From NCBI RefSeq assembly GCF_052115385.1, contig NZ_JBFRGP010000008.1:1-64000 (forward strand): a stretch of 64,000 nucleotides of DNA, in the 5' to 3' direction. Position 1 is the stretch's first letter; the number at the start of each line of letters is the position of its first letter. Source of the stretch: Dyella_D sp052115385 (lineage in GTDB: Bacteria; Pseudomonadota; Gammaproteobacteria; Xanthomonadales; Rhodanobacteraceae). The position numbers and the translations under genes were made by a program. This document shows positions 8,071-17,158 of this stretch, in pieces. The notes beneath the pieces are model-generated. The model was not told the origin of the DNA. It made no database searches and saw only the letters and a list, made by a program, of their open reading frames with translations.

Positions 8071-9483
8071 TTACGACCTGCCGTAGACGTCTTCCAGGCG
8101 GACGATATCGTCCTCGCCCAGATAACTCCCCGACTGCACCTCGATCATTTCCAGCAACACCTTGCCCGGGTTGCGCAGGCGATGGACGCTGCCCAGCGGG
8201 ATATAGGTGCTCTGGTTTTCGCCGAGCAGGAACACCTTGTCGTCGCAGGTCACTTCGGCGGTGCCGGAGACCACGATCCAGTGTTCCGCGCGGTGGTGAT
8301 GCTTCTGCAGGCTGAGCGCCGCGCCGGGCTTCACCACGATGCGCTTCACCTGGAAGCGCTCGCCGGCTTCCAGCGAGTCGTAGTTGCCCCAGGGGCGGTG
8401 CACCACGCGGTGCAGCGAGTGCTCGCTGCGGCCCATGGCCTTGAGATGGTCGACCACTTTCTTCACGTCCTGCGCCGCGTTGCGGTGCGCGACCAGAGTG
8501 GCGTCGGGCGTGGTGACGACGATGAGGTCGTCGACGCCTACCGTGGCCACCAGGTGGCGATCGTGCGAGCGCAGCAGCGAGTTGCGCGTGCCGATCGCCA
8601 GTGTGTCGCCTTCGAGCAGGTTGCCGTTGTCGTCCTTGGCGCCCGCCAGCCACAGCGCGGACCAGGAACCGATATCGCTCCATTCGCAGCTGACCGGCAC
8701 CACGGCGGCGTTCTTGCTCTTCTCCATCACGGCGTAGTCGATGGAGTCGTCCGGCACCTTGGCGAAGTCTTCCTTGTCCAGGCGCACGAAATCGAGATCG
8801 GCCTTGGCCGACTCGAAGGCCTTGCGCGTGGCTTCGAGGATGGCCGGCGCGTGCAGGCCCAGTTCTTCCAGGTAGCGCGCGGCCTTGAACAGGAACATGC
8901 CGGAGTTCCAGTCGTAGCCGCCCTCGGCCAGATAGGTCTCGGCGGTGGCGCGGTCCGGCTTCTCGACGAACTTCTCGACACGGAAGGTGCCGCTGCCGAT
9001 CGATTCGGCGCGGCGGATATAGCCGAAGCCGGTCTCGGGCCGGTCGGGGCGGATGCCGAACGTCACCAGCCAGCCCTCGCGTGCCGCCGGCAGGGCGGCC
9101 TGCACGGCCTCGACGAAGCTGGCGGTGTCGCCGACCAGGTGGTCGGCCGGCAGCACCAGCAGCAGGGCGTCCGGATCGGCCTGCAGCGCCTGCATGGCGC
9201 CCAGCGCGATGGCCGGCGCGGTGTTGCGCGGGGCCGGCTCCAGCATGATGGTGGCGCCTTCGACGGCCATGTCCAGCAGCTGGTCGGCGGCCAGGAAGCG
9301 GTGGTCGTCGCTGGCCACCACGATCGGCGGGCGCGAGTCCGGCAGGGCGATGGCGCGGGCCACGGTCTGCTGGAACAGGGTGCCTTCGCCGGTCAGCGAG
9401 AGGAACTGCTTGGGCAGGTTCTTGCGCGAGATCGGCCACAGGCGCGTGCCGCTGCCGCCGCTGAGAATGAGGGGGATCAACAT
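8071..9483 (-). CDS. xanB: Mannose-1-phosphate guanylyltransferase / mannose-6-phosphate isomerase
   Basis: The ATG at 9483 is chosen because LIPLILSGGSGTRLWPISR then sits at the N-terminus, as in XanB/AlgA; an upstream in-frame start would only add unrelated residues. The 470-residue product has an N-terminal nucleotidyltransferase (GGSGTRLWP, residues 9-17) and a C-terminal cupin isomerase with KPGAALSLQKHHHRAEHW. It converts fructose-6-phosphate to mannose-6-phosphate, and mannose-1-phosphate plus GTP to GDP-mannose. That is the precursor used by the Gmd/Rmd pair at 14.3-16.2 kb. It is the last gene of the rml operon, four bases after rmlD. The phosphomannomutase needed between its two reactions is not in the window. 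Confidence 0.93.
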   Translation of the reverse strand: MLIPLILSGGSGTRLWPISRKNLPKQFLSLTGEGTLFQQTVARAIALPDSRPPIVVASDDHRFLAADQLLDMAVEGATIMLEPAPRNTAPAIALGAMQALQADPDALLLVLPADHLVGDTASFVEAVQAALPAAREGWLVTFGIRPDRPETGFGYIRRAESIGSGTFRVEKFVEKPDRATAETYLAEGGYDWNSGMFLFKAARYLEELGLHAPAILEATRKAFESAKADLDFVRLDKEDFAKVPDDSIDYAVMEKSKNAAVVPVSCEWSDIGSWSALWLAGAKDDNGNLLEGDTLAIGTRNSLLRSHDRHLVATVGVDDLIVVTTPDATLVAHRNAAQDVKKVVDHLKAMGRSEHSLHRVVHRPWGNYDSLEAGERFQVKRIVVKPGAALSLQKHHHRAEHWIVVSGTAEVTCDDKVFLLGENQSTYIPLGSVHRLRNPGKVLLEMIEVQSGSYLGEDDIVRLEDVYGRS

Positions 9484-9487
9484 CGCG

Positions 9488-10423
9488 TCAGGATCCTGGC
9501 GAAATAAGGGATTGCAGTACGTCTTCCAGGCCATGCTGCCACGGCGGCAGGGTGGTGCGGAACGTGGCCTGGAATTCGCGGTTGTCCAGCAGCGAATAGG
9601 ACGGCCGGCGGGCCGGGGTCGGAAACTCGCTGGTGCTGATGGCGGTGACGCGGGGCGCCCGCTCGATCAGGCCGAGTGCGTGGGCGCGCTCGACGATGGC
9701 GCAGGCGAAGCCATGCCAGCTGGTGCTGCCGCCGGCGACCAGATGGTGCACGCCTTCCAGGGCGGCGCGCTGCGGCGGGGCTGCGGCCAGCCACTGTTCC
9801 AGCGCGGTCAGCGTGGCCGCGGCGATCGTCGCCGTGGTGGTCGGCGTGCCCAGCTGGTCGGCCACCACGCGCAGCTCGTCGCGTTCGGCCGCCAGGCGCA
9901 GCATGGTGCGCAGGAAGTTCTTGCCGTGCGCGGCGTAGACCCAGGCGGTGCGGAAGATCAGGTGATGCCCGCCGGCAGCGCTCACCGCCTGCTCGCCGGC
10001 CAGCTTGCTGCGGCCGTAGGCGCTCAGCGGCGCGGTCGGGGCGTCGACGGGGTAGGGCGTCGGGTTCTCGCCGTCGAATACGTAGTCGGTGGAGTAGTGG
10101 ATCAGCAGCGCGTCATGCGCGGCGGCCCACTGCGCCATGGCGCCGGGCGCCTCGCCATTGATGCGCCGGGCGAGCGGTTCTTCCTGTTCGGCGCGATCGA
10201 CCGCCGTGTAGGCGGCCGCGTTGATGATCACGTCCGGGCGAACCGTATCGAGCAAGGCGGTGATGCTGGCCGGATCGGCGAGATCGGCGGCCACCGTGGC
10301 CACGTTCGCCACCGTGGCGGCGTCGCGCGTGGTGGCCGTGACGTCGCCCAGCGCCGCCAGGCGGCCGCTTTCCAGGAACGTCTGCCCGAGCTGGCCCGCA
10401 CCGCCGAACAGCACGATCTTCAA
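9488..10423 (-). CDS. rmlD: dTDP-4-dehydrorhamnose reductase
   Basis: 311 residues of an NAD(P)-dependent reductase of the extended SDR type. It shows the Rossmann motif GGAGQLG (7-13), NAAAYTAVDRAE, STDYVFDG, the catalytic YGRSK and FRTAWVY, all typical of RmlD. It reduces dTDP-4-dehydro-L-rhamnose to dTDP-L-rhamnose, the last step of the pathway. The start codon is TTG, overlapping the rmlC stop in a TTGA arrangement, which points to translational coupling. The start choice is supported by the beta-strand KIVLFGGAGQ beginning immediately. Confidence 0.94.
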   Translation of the reverse strand: MKIVLFGGAGQLGQTFLESGRLAALGDVTATTRDAATVANVATVAADLADPASITALLDTVRPDVIINAAAYTAVDRAEQEEPLARRINGEAPGAMAQWAAAHDALLIHYSTDYVFDGENPTPYPVDAPTAPLSAYGRSKLAGEQAVSAAGGHHLIFRTAWVYAAHGKNFLRTMLRLAAERDELRVVADQLGTPTTTATIAAATLTALEQWLAAAPPQRAALEGVHHLVAGGSTSWHGFACAIVERAHALGLIERAPRVTAISTSEFPTPARRPSYSLLDNREFQATFRTTLPPWQHGLEDVLQSLISPGS

Positions 10424-10977
10424 CGCACGAACTCCGGCAGGCGCTCGATCGCGATGTCCTTCAGGAACGGCGTCTTCTCGTCCTTCTCCGACAGCAGCGG
10501 CGATTCGAGCGGCCAGTCGATGCCGATGTCGGCGTCGTTCCAGCGCACGCCGGCATCGGCCGGGCCGTCATACAGCGCGGTGCACTGATAGCTGAAGGTG
10601 GCGAATTCGGAGACCACGCAGAAGCCATGGGCGAAGCCTTCCGGAATCCAGAAGTGGCGCTTGTTCTCCGCGCTCAGCATCACGCCGACCCACTGCCCGA
10701 AATGCGGCGAGCCGCGGCGGATGTCGACGGCGACGTCGTACACCTCGCCTTCCAGCACGCTGACTAGCTTGCCCTGCGGATTCGGCCACTGGTAATGCAG
10801 CCCGCGCAGCACGCCGCGCGCGGAGCGCGAGACGTTGGTCTGCACGAATTCGCCGGTGATGCCCGCCTCGTGGAAGCGCGCCTTGTGGTAGCTCTCGTAG
10901 AAGAACCCGCGGGTGTCGCCGAACACGCGCGGTTCCAGCACCAGCGCGCCAGGCAGCGAGGTTTCCACTACTTTCAT
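10420..10977 (-). CDS. rmlC: dTDP-4-dehydrorhamnose 3,5-epimerase
   Basis: 185 residues, the usual size for RmlC. It has the cupin-fold signatures DTRGFFYESYHKARF, RGVLRGLHYQ (with the catalytic His), EGEVYDVAVDIRRGSP and FWIPEGFAHGF. It epimerises C3 and C5 of dTDP-4-dehydro-6-deoxy-glucose. The ATG at 10977 overlaps the rmlA stop by four bases (ATGA). The open frame continues upstream through rmlA, so the start must be set by the family N-terminus (MKVVETSLPGALVLEP) rather than by the longest frame. Confidence 0.94.
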   Translation of the reverse strand: MKVVETSLPGALVLEPRVFGDTRGFFYESYHKARFHEAGITGEFVQTNVSRSARGVLRGLHYQWPNPQGKLVSVLEGEVYDVAVDIRRGSPHFGQWVGVMLSAENKRHFWIPEGFAHGFCVVSEFATFSYQCTALYDGPADAGVRWNDADIGIDWPLESPLLSEKDEKTPFLKDIAIERLPEFVR

Positions 10978-11861
10978 CGTACGGGTCCTTGTTCGACCAT
11001 GCGCTGCAGGTATTGCCCATAGCCGGTCTTGGCCAGCGGCGCGGCCAGGCGCAGTACCTGCTCGGCGTCGATCCAGCCGTTGATGAAGGCGATCTCCTCC
11101 GGGCAGCAGACCTTCAGGCCCTGCCGGTTCTCGATCGTCTGGATGTAGTTGCCGGCTTCGGCCAGCGAATCGTGCGTGCCGGTATCCAGCCAGGCGAAGC
11201 CGCGGCCGAGCTGTTCGAGCTGCAGCGAGTCGTCTTCGAGGTAGCGGCGATTGAGATCGGTGATCTCCAGCTCGCCGCGCGGCGAGGGCTTCAGCTCGGC
11301 GGCGAAATCGCAGGCGCGATGGTCGTAGAAATACAGGCCGGTGACCGCGTAATGCGACTTCGGCTTGCCGGGCTTTTCTTCCAGCCCGATGACGCGGCCG
11401 GTGTCGTCGAATTCGGCGACGCCGTAGCGCTCCGGATCGCGCACCCAGTAGCCGAACACCGTGGCGCCATGCTCGCGCTGCGAAGCGCGGCGCAGCCGCT
11501 CGGTCAGGCCCTGGCCGTAGAAGATGTTGTCGCCCAGCACCAGGCAGCTCGGCTGGCCGCCGACGAAGTCGCGGCCGATGATGTAGGCCTGCGCCAGTCC
11601 GTCCGGCGACGGCTGCGCCGCGTATTCGATGCTGATGCCCCACTGCGAGCCGTCGCCGAGCAGGGTGCGGAACAGATGCTGCTCGTGCGGCGTGTTGATC
11701 ATCAGGATCTGCCGCACGCCGGCGAGCATCAGCGTCGCCAGCGGGTAGTACACCATCGGCTTGTCGTACACCGGCAGCAACTGCTTGCTCACTGCCTGCG
11801 TGATCGGATACAGCCGCGTGCCGGAACCGCCGGCGAGGATGATGCCTTTCTGCGTAGTCAT
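10974..11861 (-). CDS. rmlA: Glucose-1-phosphate thymidylyltransferase
   Basis: 295 residues beginning MTTQKGIILAGGSGTRLYP, the nucleotide-binding signature of RmlA. Further family motifs are KQLLPVYDKPMVYYPL, LGDNIFYG, VIGLEEKP and FAWLDTGTH. The enzyme makes dTDP-glucose from dTTP and glucose-1-phosphate and is normally inhibited by dTDP-L-rhamnose. The start at 11861 overlaps the rmlB stop by four bases; an upstream in-frame start would extend into rmlB without family support. Confidence 0.95.
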   Translation of the reverse strand: MTTQKGIILAGGSGTRLYPITQAVSKQLLPVYDKPMVYYPLATLMLAGVRQILMINTPHEQHLFRTLLGDGSQWGISIEYAAQPSPDGLAQAYIIGRDFVGGQPSCLVLGDNIFYGQGLTERLRRASQREHGATVFGYWVRDPERYGVAEFDDTGRVIGLEEKPGKPKSHYAVTGLYFYDHRACDFAAELKPSPRGELEITDLNRRYLEDDSLQLEQLGRGFAWLDTGTHDSLAEAGNYIQTIENRQGLKVCCPEEIAFINGWIDAEQVLRLAAPLAKTGYGQYLQRMVEQGPVR

Positions 11862-12928
11862 GTGCCCAGACGCTCCATTCGGTAGCTGCCGTCGAGTACT
11901 CGTTGTACCCACGGCTGATTGTCCAGGTACCAGCCGACGGTTGCCGCGATGCCGCTCTCGAAAGTCTCCTGCGGGCGCCAGTCGAGTTCGCGCTGCAGCT
12001 TGGACGAATCGATCGCGTAGCGGCGATCGTGGCCGGGGCGATCCTTCACGAACGTGATGAGGGATTCACGCGGCTTGCCGCTCGCCAGCGCGCCGTGCTG
12101 GTCGAGCAGGCCGCAGATGGTGCGCACCACCGTGATGTTTTCGCGCTCGGCATTGCCGCCGACGTTGTACGTCTCAGCCACGCGACCGCGCGCGAGCACC
12201 GCGCGGATCGCGCGGCAGTGATCGCCCACGTGCAGCCAGTCGCGGATATTGAGGCCGTCGCCGTAGACCGGCAGCGCTTCGCCGGCCAGCGCCTTCTGCA
12301 CGATCAGCGGGATCAACTTCTCGGGGAACTGGAACGGGCCGTAGTTGTTCGAGCAATTGGTGGTGAGCGTGGGCAGTCCATAGGTGTGATGGAACGCACG
12401 CACCAGATGATCGGAAGCGGCCTTCGATGCGGAGTACGGCGAGTTCGGCGCATACGGCGTCGATTCGGTGAAGCTGCCTTCCGCACCCAGCGAGCCGTAG
12501 ACCTCGTCGGTCGACACATGCAGGAAGCGGAACGCTTCGCGCGCCTGGCCTTCGAGCGTCAACCAGTAGTTGCGCGCGCTTTCGAGCAGGCCCAGCGTGC
12601 CGACCACATTGGTTTCGATGAAGGCCGCGGGGCCGTCGATGGAGCGGTCCACGTGCGATTCGGCGGCGAAATTGACCACCGCATGGGGACGATGCCTGGT
12701 CAGCAGGCCGGCGATCAGCTCGCGGTCGCCGATGTCGCCCTGGACGAAGACGTGCCTGGGGTCGGACTTCAGCGAGGCCAGCGTATCGAGGTTGCCGGCG
12801 TAGGTGAGCTTGTCGAGATTGATGACGGTGTGCCCGTCGGCGACGGCTTGCAGTACGAAGTTGGCACCGATGAAACCGGCGCCGCCGGTGACCAGGATCG
12901 TGGCGGGCATTTCCGAAGGGCTGCTCAT
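11858..12928 (-). CDS. rmlB: dTDP-glucose 4,6-dehydratase
   Basis: 356 residues with the NAD-binding TGGAGFIGANF near the start, the catalytic STDEVYGSLG region and YSASKAASDHLV, all characteristic of RmlB. It oxidises and dehydrates dTDP-glucose to dTDP-4-dehydro-6-deoxyglucose. It is the first gene of the operon rmlB-A-C-D-xanB. Each rml junction overlaps by four bases, so the set is likely made in fixed proportion. Its promoter must lie in the 200-base region shared with divergent metB. Confidence 0.95.
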   Translation of the reverse strand: MSSPSEMPATILVTGGAGFIGANFVLQAVADGHTVINLDKLTYAGNLDTLASLKSDPRHVFVQGDIGDRELIAGLLTRHRPHAVVNFAAESHVDRSIDGPAAFIETNVVGTLGLLESARNYWLTLEGQAREAFRFLHVSTDEVYGSLGAEGSFTESTPYAPNSPYSASKAASDHLVRAFHHTYGLPTLTTNCSNNYGPFQFPEKLIPLIVQKALAGEALPVYGDGLNIRDWLHVGDHCRAIRAVLARGRVAETYNVGGNAERENITVVRTICGLLDQHGALASGKPRESLITFVKDRPGHDRRYAIDSSKLQRELDWRPQETFESGIAATVGWYLDNQPWVQRVLDGSYRMERLGT

Positions 12929-13132
12929 TTAATCCGTCCAGATTAGGCAAATTAGGGATGATGGCTAGCGAATGGCGCCGGCTAACCCCGCATTGTACCC
13001 GACGGTAAAGTCGTTACTTCAATGGCTAATGAACCCAGGGCGCCAGTGCACGAATAATCGTGCTGGGGCTGCGGCCGGGGCTTGCGGTATTATGGTTCAT
13101 TAACTACTCGATCTCAGAAACGGAGCAGTCCC
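12929..13132. promoter_or_regulatory. Divergent intergenic region between rmlB and metB
   Basis: About 200 bases separate the two divergent starts and must hold promoters for both operons. On the plus strand TATTAT at 13088-13093 resembles a -10 element for metB, but no good -35 stands 16-18 bases before it. A ribosome site GGAG (13122-13125) precedes the metB GTG by 7 bases. I looked for tandem MetJ-type octamers because metB is a methionine gene. Only isolated partial matches were found, and these were out of register with one another. Confidence 0.45.
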
Positions 13133-14308
13133 GTGGGCATCAGCGATACCGCAGCGCGTGAAGCAGGTCTGGGCACACTGGCGATCCACGCCGGCCAGTC
13201 TCCCGATCCGTCGACCGGGGCGATCATGCCGCCGATCTACGCGACGTCGACTTACGTGCAGGAAAGCCCTGGCCAGCACAAAGGCTATGAGTACTCGCGC
13301 ACGCAGAACCCGACCCGCATGGCTTATGAGCGCTGCGTTGCCGGTCTCGAAGCCGGTGTAGCGGGTTTTGCCTTTGCCTCCGGCCTGGCCGCGGCGGCCA
13401 CCGTGCTGGATCTGCTCGACGCGGGCAGTCACGTGATCGCCATGGACGATCTCTATGGTGGCAGCTACCGCCTGTTCGAGCGTGTGCGCAGGCGTTCGTC
13501 CGGCCTGGATTTCACCTTTCTCGATCTGAACGACGAAGCCGCGCTGGCCCAGGCCGTGTGCGCCGATACGCGGATGATCTGGATCGAGACGCCGACCAAC
13601 CCGCTGCTCAAGCTGGTGGACATCGCCAAGGTCGTCGCGTTCGCGCGCCAGCACAATCTGCTGGTGGTGGTCGACAACACTTTCTGCTCGCCGATGCTGC
13701 AGCGTCCGCTGACCATGGGCGCGGACCTGGTGCTGCATTCGGCCACCAAGTACCTCAACGGCCATTCGGACATGGTCGGCGGCGTGGTGGTCGCGCGCAC
13801 CGAAGAGCTGGCACAGAAGATGGCGTTCGTGCAGAACTCCGTCGGCGCGGTGCAGGGGCCGTTCGACAGCTTCCTGGCGCTGCGCGGCCTGAAGACGCTG
13901 CATCTGCGCATGCGCGCGCACAACGCCAACGCGATGGCGCTGGCGCAGTGGCTGCAGGGCCGTGCGGAAGTGGAGAAGGTGATCTATCCGGGCCTGCCCA
14001 GCCATCCGCAGCACGAACTGGCCAAGCGCCAGATGCAGGGCTTCGGCGGCATGATCAGTTTCTATATCAAGGGCGGCCTGGATGCCGCGCGCCGCTTCTG
14101 CGAGCGCACGCATTACTTCGCGCTGGCCGAGTCGCTGGGCGGCGTGGAGAGCCTGGTCAACCACCCGGCGATCATGACGCACGCCTCGGTGCCGGCCGAC
14201 GTACGCGCCCGCCTGGGCATCAGCGACAACCTGGTGCGGCTGAGCGTGGGCGTGGAAGACCTGGAAGACCTCCAGGCCGACCTGGCCCAGGCCCTGGCCC
14301 ATGACTGA
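13133..14308 (+). CDS. metB: Cystathionine gamma-synthase/lyase family PLP enzyme (MetB)
   Basis: 391 residues from a GTG start supported by GGAG seven bases upstream; an ATG at 13082 has no ribosome site. It has the family N-terminus (GTLAIHAGQSPDPSTGA), the substrate/PLP segment EYSRTQNPTR and the Schiff-base lysine in SATKYLNGHSD (Lys206). LAESLGGVESLVNHP then occurs near the C-terminus. It belongs to the trans-sulfuration enzymes. Synthase and lyase activity cannot be separated by eye, but its place at the edge of a polysaccharide locus matches metB of Xanthomonas. The last eight bases overlap the start of rmd, so metB-rmd-gmd probably form one operon. Confidence 0.88.
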   Translation: MGISDTAAREAGLGTLAIHAGQSPDPSTGAIMPPIYATSTYVQESPGQHKGYEYSRTQNPTRMAYERCVAGLEAGVAGFAFASGLAAAATVLDLLDAGSHVIAMDDLYGGSYRLFERVRRRSSGLDFTFLDLNDEAALAQAVCADTRMIWIETPTNPLLKLVDIAKVVAFARQHNLLVVVDNTFCSPMLQRPLTMGADLVLHSATKYLNGHSDMVGGVVVARTEELAQKMAFVQNSVGAVQGPFDSFLALRGLKTLHLRMRAHNANAMALAQWLQGRAEVEKVIYPGLPSHPQHELAKRQMQGFGGMISFYIKGGLDAARRFCERTHYFALAESLGGVESLVNHPAIMTHASVPADVRARLGISDNLVRLSVGVEDLEDLQADLAQALAHD

Positions 14309-15230
14309 AGCCGGCACGGCCAGGCAGCGCCTGCTCGTCACCGGCGCCGGCGGCTTCGTCGGCGAGCATGTGCGCCGCGCGGTGGAAGCGGGCGAATTCG
14401 GGTCGTACGACTGGCATCCGGCGCCTGAAGGCTTCGATGTGCGCAGCCGCGAAGACGTCGATGCCTTGATTGCGCAGGTGAAGCCCGACGCGGTGCTGCA
14501 CCTGGCCGCACAGAGTTTCGTGCCGCAATCGTTCAAGGACCCGGTGGGCACCTTCGAGGTCAACCTGCTGGGCACCCTGCATCTGCTGCAGGCGCTGAGC
14601 GAGGCGGGCTTCCGCGGGCGCTTCCTGTACGTGAGCTCGGGCGACGTCTACGGCCTGGTGCCGGACGAGCTGCTGCCGGTCGACGAGCGCCGCTGGCCGG
14701 AACCGCGCAACCCCTACGCGTCCAGCAAGATCGCCGCCGAGACCCTGGTGCTGCAGTGGCATCGCGCGCAGGGACTGGATGCGATGGTGGTGCGCCCGTT
14801 CAACCATATCGGGCCGGGACAGCGCAAAGACTTCGCGATTCCGGCCTTCGCGCACCAGATCGTCGATATCGCCAGCGGCCGGCAGGCGCCGGTGCTGGAA
14901 GTCGGCGACATCGACACCACCCGCGATTTCCTCGACGTGCGCGACGTGGTGCGCGGCTATGCCGCCCTGTTCGCGCAGGGCCGGGCCGGCGCCACCTATG
15001 TGCTGGGCAGTGGCGTCGAGCGTCGCATCCGCGACATGATCGGCTTCATGTGCGGGGTCTGCGGCGTCGATCCCGAGATCAGGCAGGACCCGTCCCGCCT
15101 GCGCCCCAGCGAACAGCGGCGCATGGTGGCCGATGCGGGCCTGATCCGCGCGCACACCGGCTGGTCGCCGCGCTACACCATCGAACAAACCTTACATGAC
15201 GTCATCGAAGACGCGAGAGGCATTGCATGA
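14301..15230 (+). CDS. rmd: GDP-4-dehydro-6-deoxy-D-mannose reductase
   Basis: 309 residues of an extended SDR with TGAGGFVGEHV near the N-terminus, HLAAQSFVPQSF, YVSSGDVYG, the catalytic YASSK and RPFNHIGPGQ, a segment typical of the GDP-sugar reductases. With Gmd downstream it forms the two-step route from GDP-mannose to GDP-D-rhamnose. It overlaps metB by eight bases and gmd by four. GDP-4-keto-6-deoxymannose could alternatively be turned into another 6-deoxyhexose, but no fucose synthase or perosamine aminotransferase lies nearby. Confidence 0.87.
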   Translation: MTEAGTARQRLLVTGAGGFVGEHVRRAVEAGEFGSYDWHPAPEGFDVRSREDVDALIAQVKPDAVLHLAAQSFVPQSFKDPVGTFEVNLLGTLHLLQALSEAGFRGRFLYVSSGDVYGLVPDELLPVDERRWPEPRNPYASSKIAAETLVLQWHRAQGLDAMVVRPFNHIGPGQRKDFAIPAFAHQIVDIASGRQAPVLEVGDIDTTRDFLDVRDVVRGYAALFAQGRAGATYVLGSGVERRIRDMIGFMCGVCGVDPEIRQDPSRLRPSEQRRMVADAGLIRAHTGWSPRYTIEQTLHDVIEDARGIA

Positions 15231-16204
15231 CTAAGAACACATCCGCGCTGATCACAGGGATCACCGGTCAGGACGGTGCCTATCTCGCGCAGCTCCTGTT
15301 GGCCAAGGGCTACCAGGTGCATGGCTTCCTGCCGCGGCGCAGTACCGATACCTCGTGGCGCCTGCGCGAGCTGGGTATCCAGGACGACGTGCACATGATC
15401 GAGGGCGACCTCAGCGATCTGTCTTCGCTGATCCGCGCCGTCGAAAGCTCGCGCGCGACCGAGGTGTACAACCTGGGCGCGCAGAGCTTCGTGGGCACCT
15501 CCTGGCAGCAGCCGCTGCTCACCGCGGACGTCGACGGCGTGGGCGCTCTGCGCGTGCTGGAAGCGGTGCGCATCGTCAATCGCGAGGCGCGTTTCTACCA
15601 GGCCTCGACCAGCGAGATGTTCGGCCTGATCCAGGCCGAGCGGCAGGACGAGAGCACGCCGTTCTATCCGCGCAGCCCGTACGGCGTGGCCAAGCTGATG
15701 GGCCACTGGGCCACGGTGAACTACCGCGAGAGCTACGGCATGCACGCGTCCAGCGGCATCCTGTTCAATCACGAGTCGCCGCTGCGCGGCATCGAGTTCG
15801 TCACGCGCAAGGTGGCTCATGCGGTGGCCTCGATCAAGCTGGGCCTGCAGAAGGAACTGCGCCTGGGCAATATCGACGCCAAGCGCGACTGGGGCTTTGC
15901 CGGCGATTATGTGGAAGCGATGTGGCTGATGCTGCAGCAGGCCGGCGCCGACGACTACGTCGTCGCCACCGGCAAGACCGTCAGCGTGCGCGACATGTGC
16001 GAACTGGCGTTCGGCCACGTCGGCCTGAAGTATCAGGACTATGTGGTGCAGGACGAGAAGTTCATGCGCCCCGCCGAAGTTGACGTGCTGCTCGGCAATC
16101 CGGCGAAGGCCAAGGCCAAGCTGGGCTGGGAGCCACGCACCACCTTCGAGCAGTTGATCGCGATGATGGTGGATGCGGATCTGCGTCGGCTTTCTTCGCG
16201 CTGA
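15227..16204 (+). CDS. gmd: GDP-mannose 4,6-dehydratase
   Basis: 325 residues with ALITGITGQDGAYLAQLLL (NADP-binding), EVYNLGAQSFVGTSW, QASTSEMFG, the catalytic YGVAK and ILFNHESPLRG, all typical of Gmd. It converts GDP-mannose, supplied by XanB, to GDP-4-keto-6-deoxymannose for the Rmd reductase. The ATG overlaps the rmd stop by four bases. It is the last gene of the metB operon; a strong hairpin terminator lies 57 bases downstream. Confidence 0.93.
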   Translation: MTKNTSALITGITGQDGAYLAQLLLAKGYQVHGFLPRRSTDTSWRLRELGIQDDVHMIEGDLSDLSSLIRAVESSRATEVYNLGAQSFVGTSWQQPLLTADVDGVGALRVLEAVRIVNREARFYQASTSEMFGLIQAERQDESTPFYPRSPYGVAKLMGHWATVNYRESYGMHASSGILFNHESPLRGIEFVTRKVAHAVASIKLGLQKELRLGNIDAKRDWGFAGDYVEAMWLMLQQAGADDYVVATGKTVSVRDMCELAFGHVGLKYQDYVVQDEKFMRPAEVDVLLGNPAKAKAKLGWEPRTTFEQLIAMMVDADLRRLSSR

Positions 16205-16260
16205 TTCGCAAAAGGCTCCATGGGAGCCAGGCGTTCAGTGGATCTGTTGATCGTGTCTCA

Positions 16261-16291
16261 AAGCCGGGTTCCCTGAGGAATCCGGCTTTTT
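16261..16291 (+). terminator. Intrinsic terminator after gmd
   Basis: A 12-bp stem with one mismatch (AAGCCGGGTTCC / GGAATCCGGCTT) closes on a CTGA loop and runs into TTTTTC. It follows gmd by 57 bases on the coding strand and separates the sugar-nucleotide operon from the SDR/sigma unit. Confidence 0.85.
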
Positions 16292-16410
16292 CTTGCGCGT
16301 CGCGGTTGCTGAAGGCGTCGCTGGCGCGCGAACCTATGCCGATGATTTTCGCTGCGCATGGCAGTCCTGGGTATGAGAGCGCGATTCGCGCGCCGATCGA
16401 GGACCAAGCC

Positions 16411-17154
16411 ATGTCGCAGTTGCAGGGAAAGAAGATCGCCGTCATCGGCGCCAGCCGCGGGGTTGGCCGGGCCGTCACCCGCCGTGTATTGAACGAAGGC
16501 GCCGAGGTGCTGGCCATAGCCCGGGGCAGGGACGGGCTCTCCCAACTGCAGGCGAGCCTGCCCAAGCTCGAGGTCTTCGCCTTGGACGCGACCTCGGAGG
16601 ATGCGCCCGACTCGTTGTTCGGCGTCATGACGCCGGACGTCGTCGTCATGAGCCTCGGCGCGATCCCACCGACCCGACCGGTGCAGGACCTGAGCTGGCC
16701 GGACTTCTCGGTGAACTGGAGTACGGACGTGAAGGCCTCGTTCCTGTTCTGCAAGGCCGCGCTGCAGCAGCGGCTGCCGGAGGGCGCCAGGATCATCCTG
16801 ATCTCGAGCGGCGCGGCGGTTGGAGGGTCTCCGATTTCCGGCGGCTACGCAGGCGCGAAGCGCATGCAGCTCTTCCTGGCAGAATATTGCCAGCGCGAGG
16901 CCGACCGGCTTGGGCTCGATCTCGTCTTCTATGGCCTGGCTCCGGCGCGGATCATGCCGGAAACTGAGCTTGGAAAGGCCGCCGTGGAGGGATACGCGCG
17001 CTATCTCGGCATGAACGCCGCGGACTTCGTGGAAGGCATGACCGACCGCCAGTCGCCGGAAGACGTCGCGGACGCCGTGGTGAACCTGGCCGCAGGCGCG
17101 CGGCGCGAGGCATCGGCGTTCCTGGTCAACGCGCGCGGACTGGCGGCAGTGTGA
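16411..17154 (+). CDS. Short-chain dehydrogenase/reductase
   Basis: A 247-residue classical SDR. The ATG at 16411 places the NAD(P)-binding GASRGVG at residues 13-19; the frame is open further upstream, but those residues do not look like an SDR N-terminus. SSGAAVGG carries the catalytic Ser and YAGAK the Tyr/Lys pair. The substrate is unknown. The gene ends four bases before an ECF sigma factor carrying a SnoaL-like tail. Oxidoreductases are frequent partner genes of tail-bearing ECF sigma factors such as ECF41, so this is probably the sigma factor's co-regulated enzyme and not a sugar-nucleotide enzyme. Confidence 0.82.
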   Translation: MSQLQGKKIAVIGASRGVGRAVTRRVLNEGAEVLAIARGRDGLSQLQASLPKLEVFALDATSEDAPDSLFGVMTPDVVVMSLGAIPPTRPVQDLSWPDFSVNWSTDVKASFLFCKAALQQRLPEGARIILISSGAAVGGSPISGGYAGAKRMQLFLAEYCQREADRLGLDLVFYGLAPARIMPETELGKAAVEGYARYLGMNAADFVEGMTDRQSPEDVADAVVNLAAGARREASAFLVNARGLAAV

Positions 17155-17158
17155 GGCG

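Noticed and set aside
12929..13132. MetJ boxes before metB
   Set aside because: Partial octamers (such as AGTCGTTA) occur singly and out of register with their neighbours. Tandem arrangement, which MetJ needs, is not seen.
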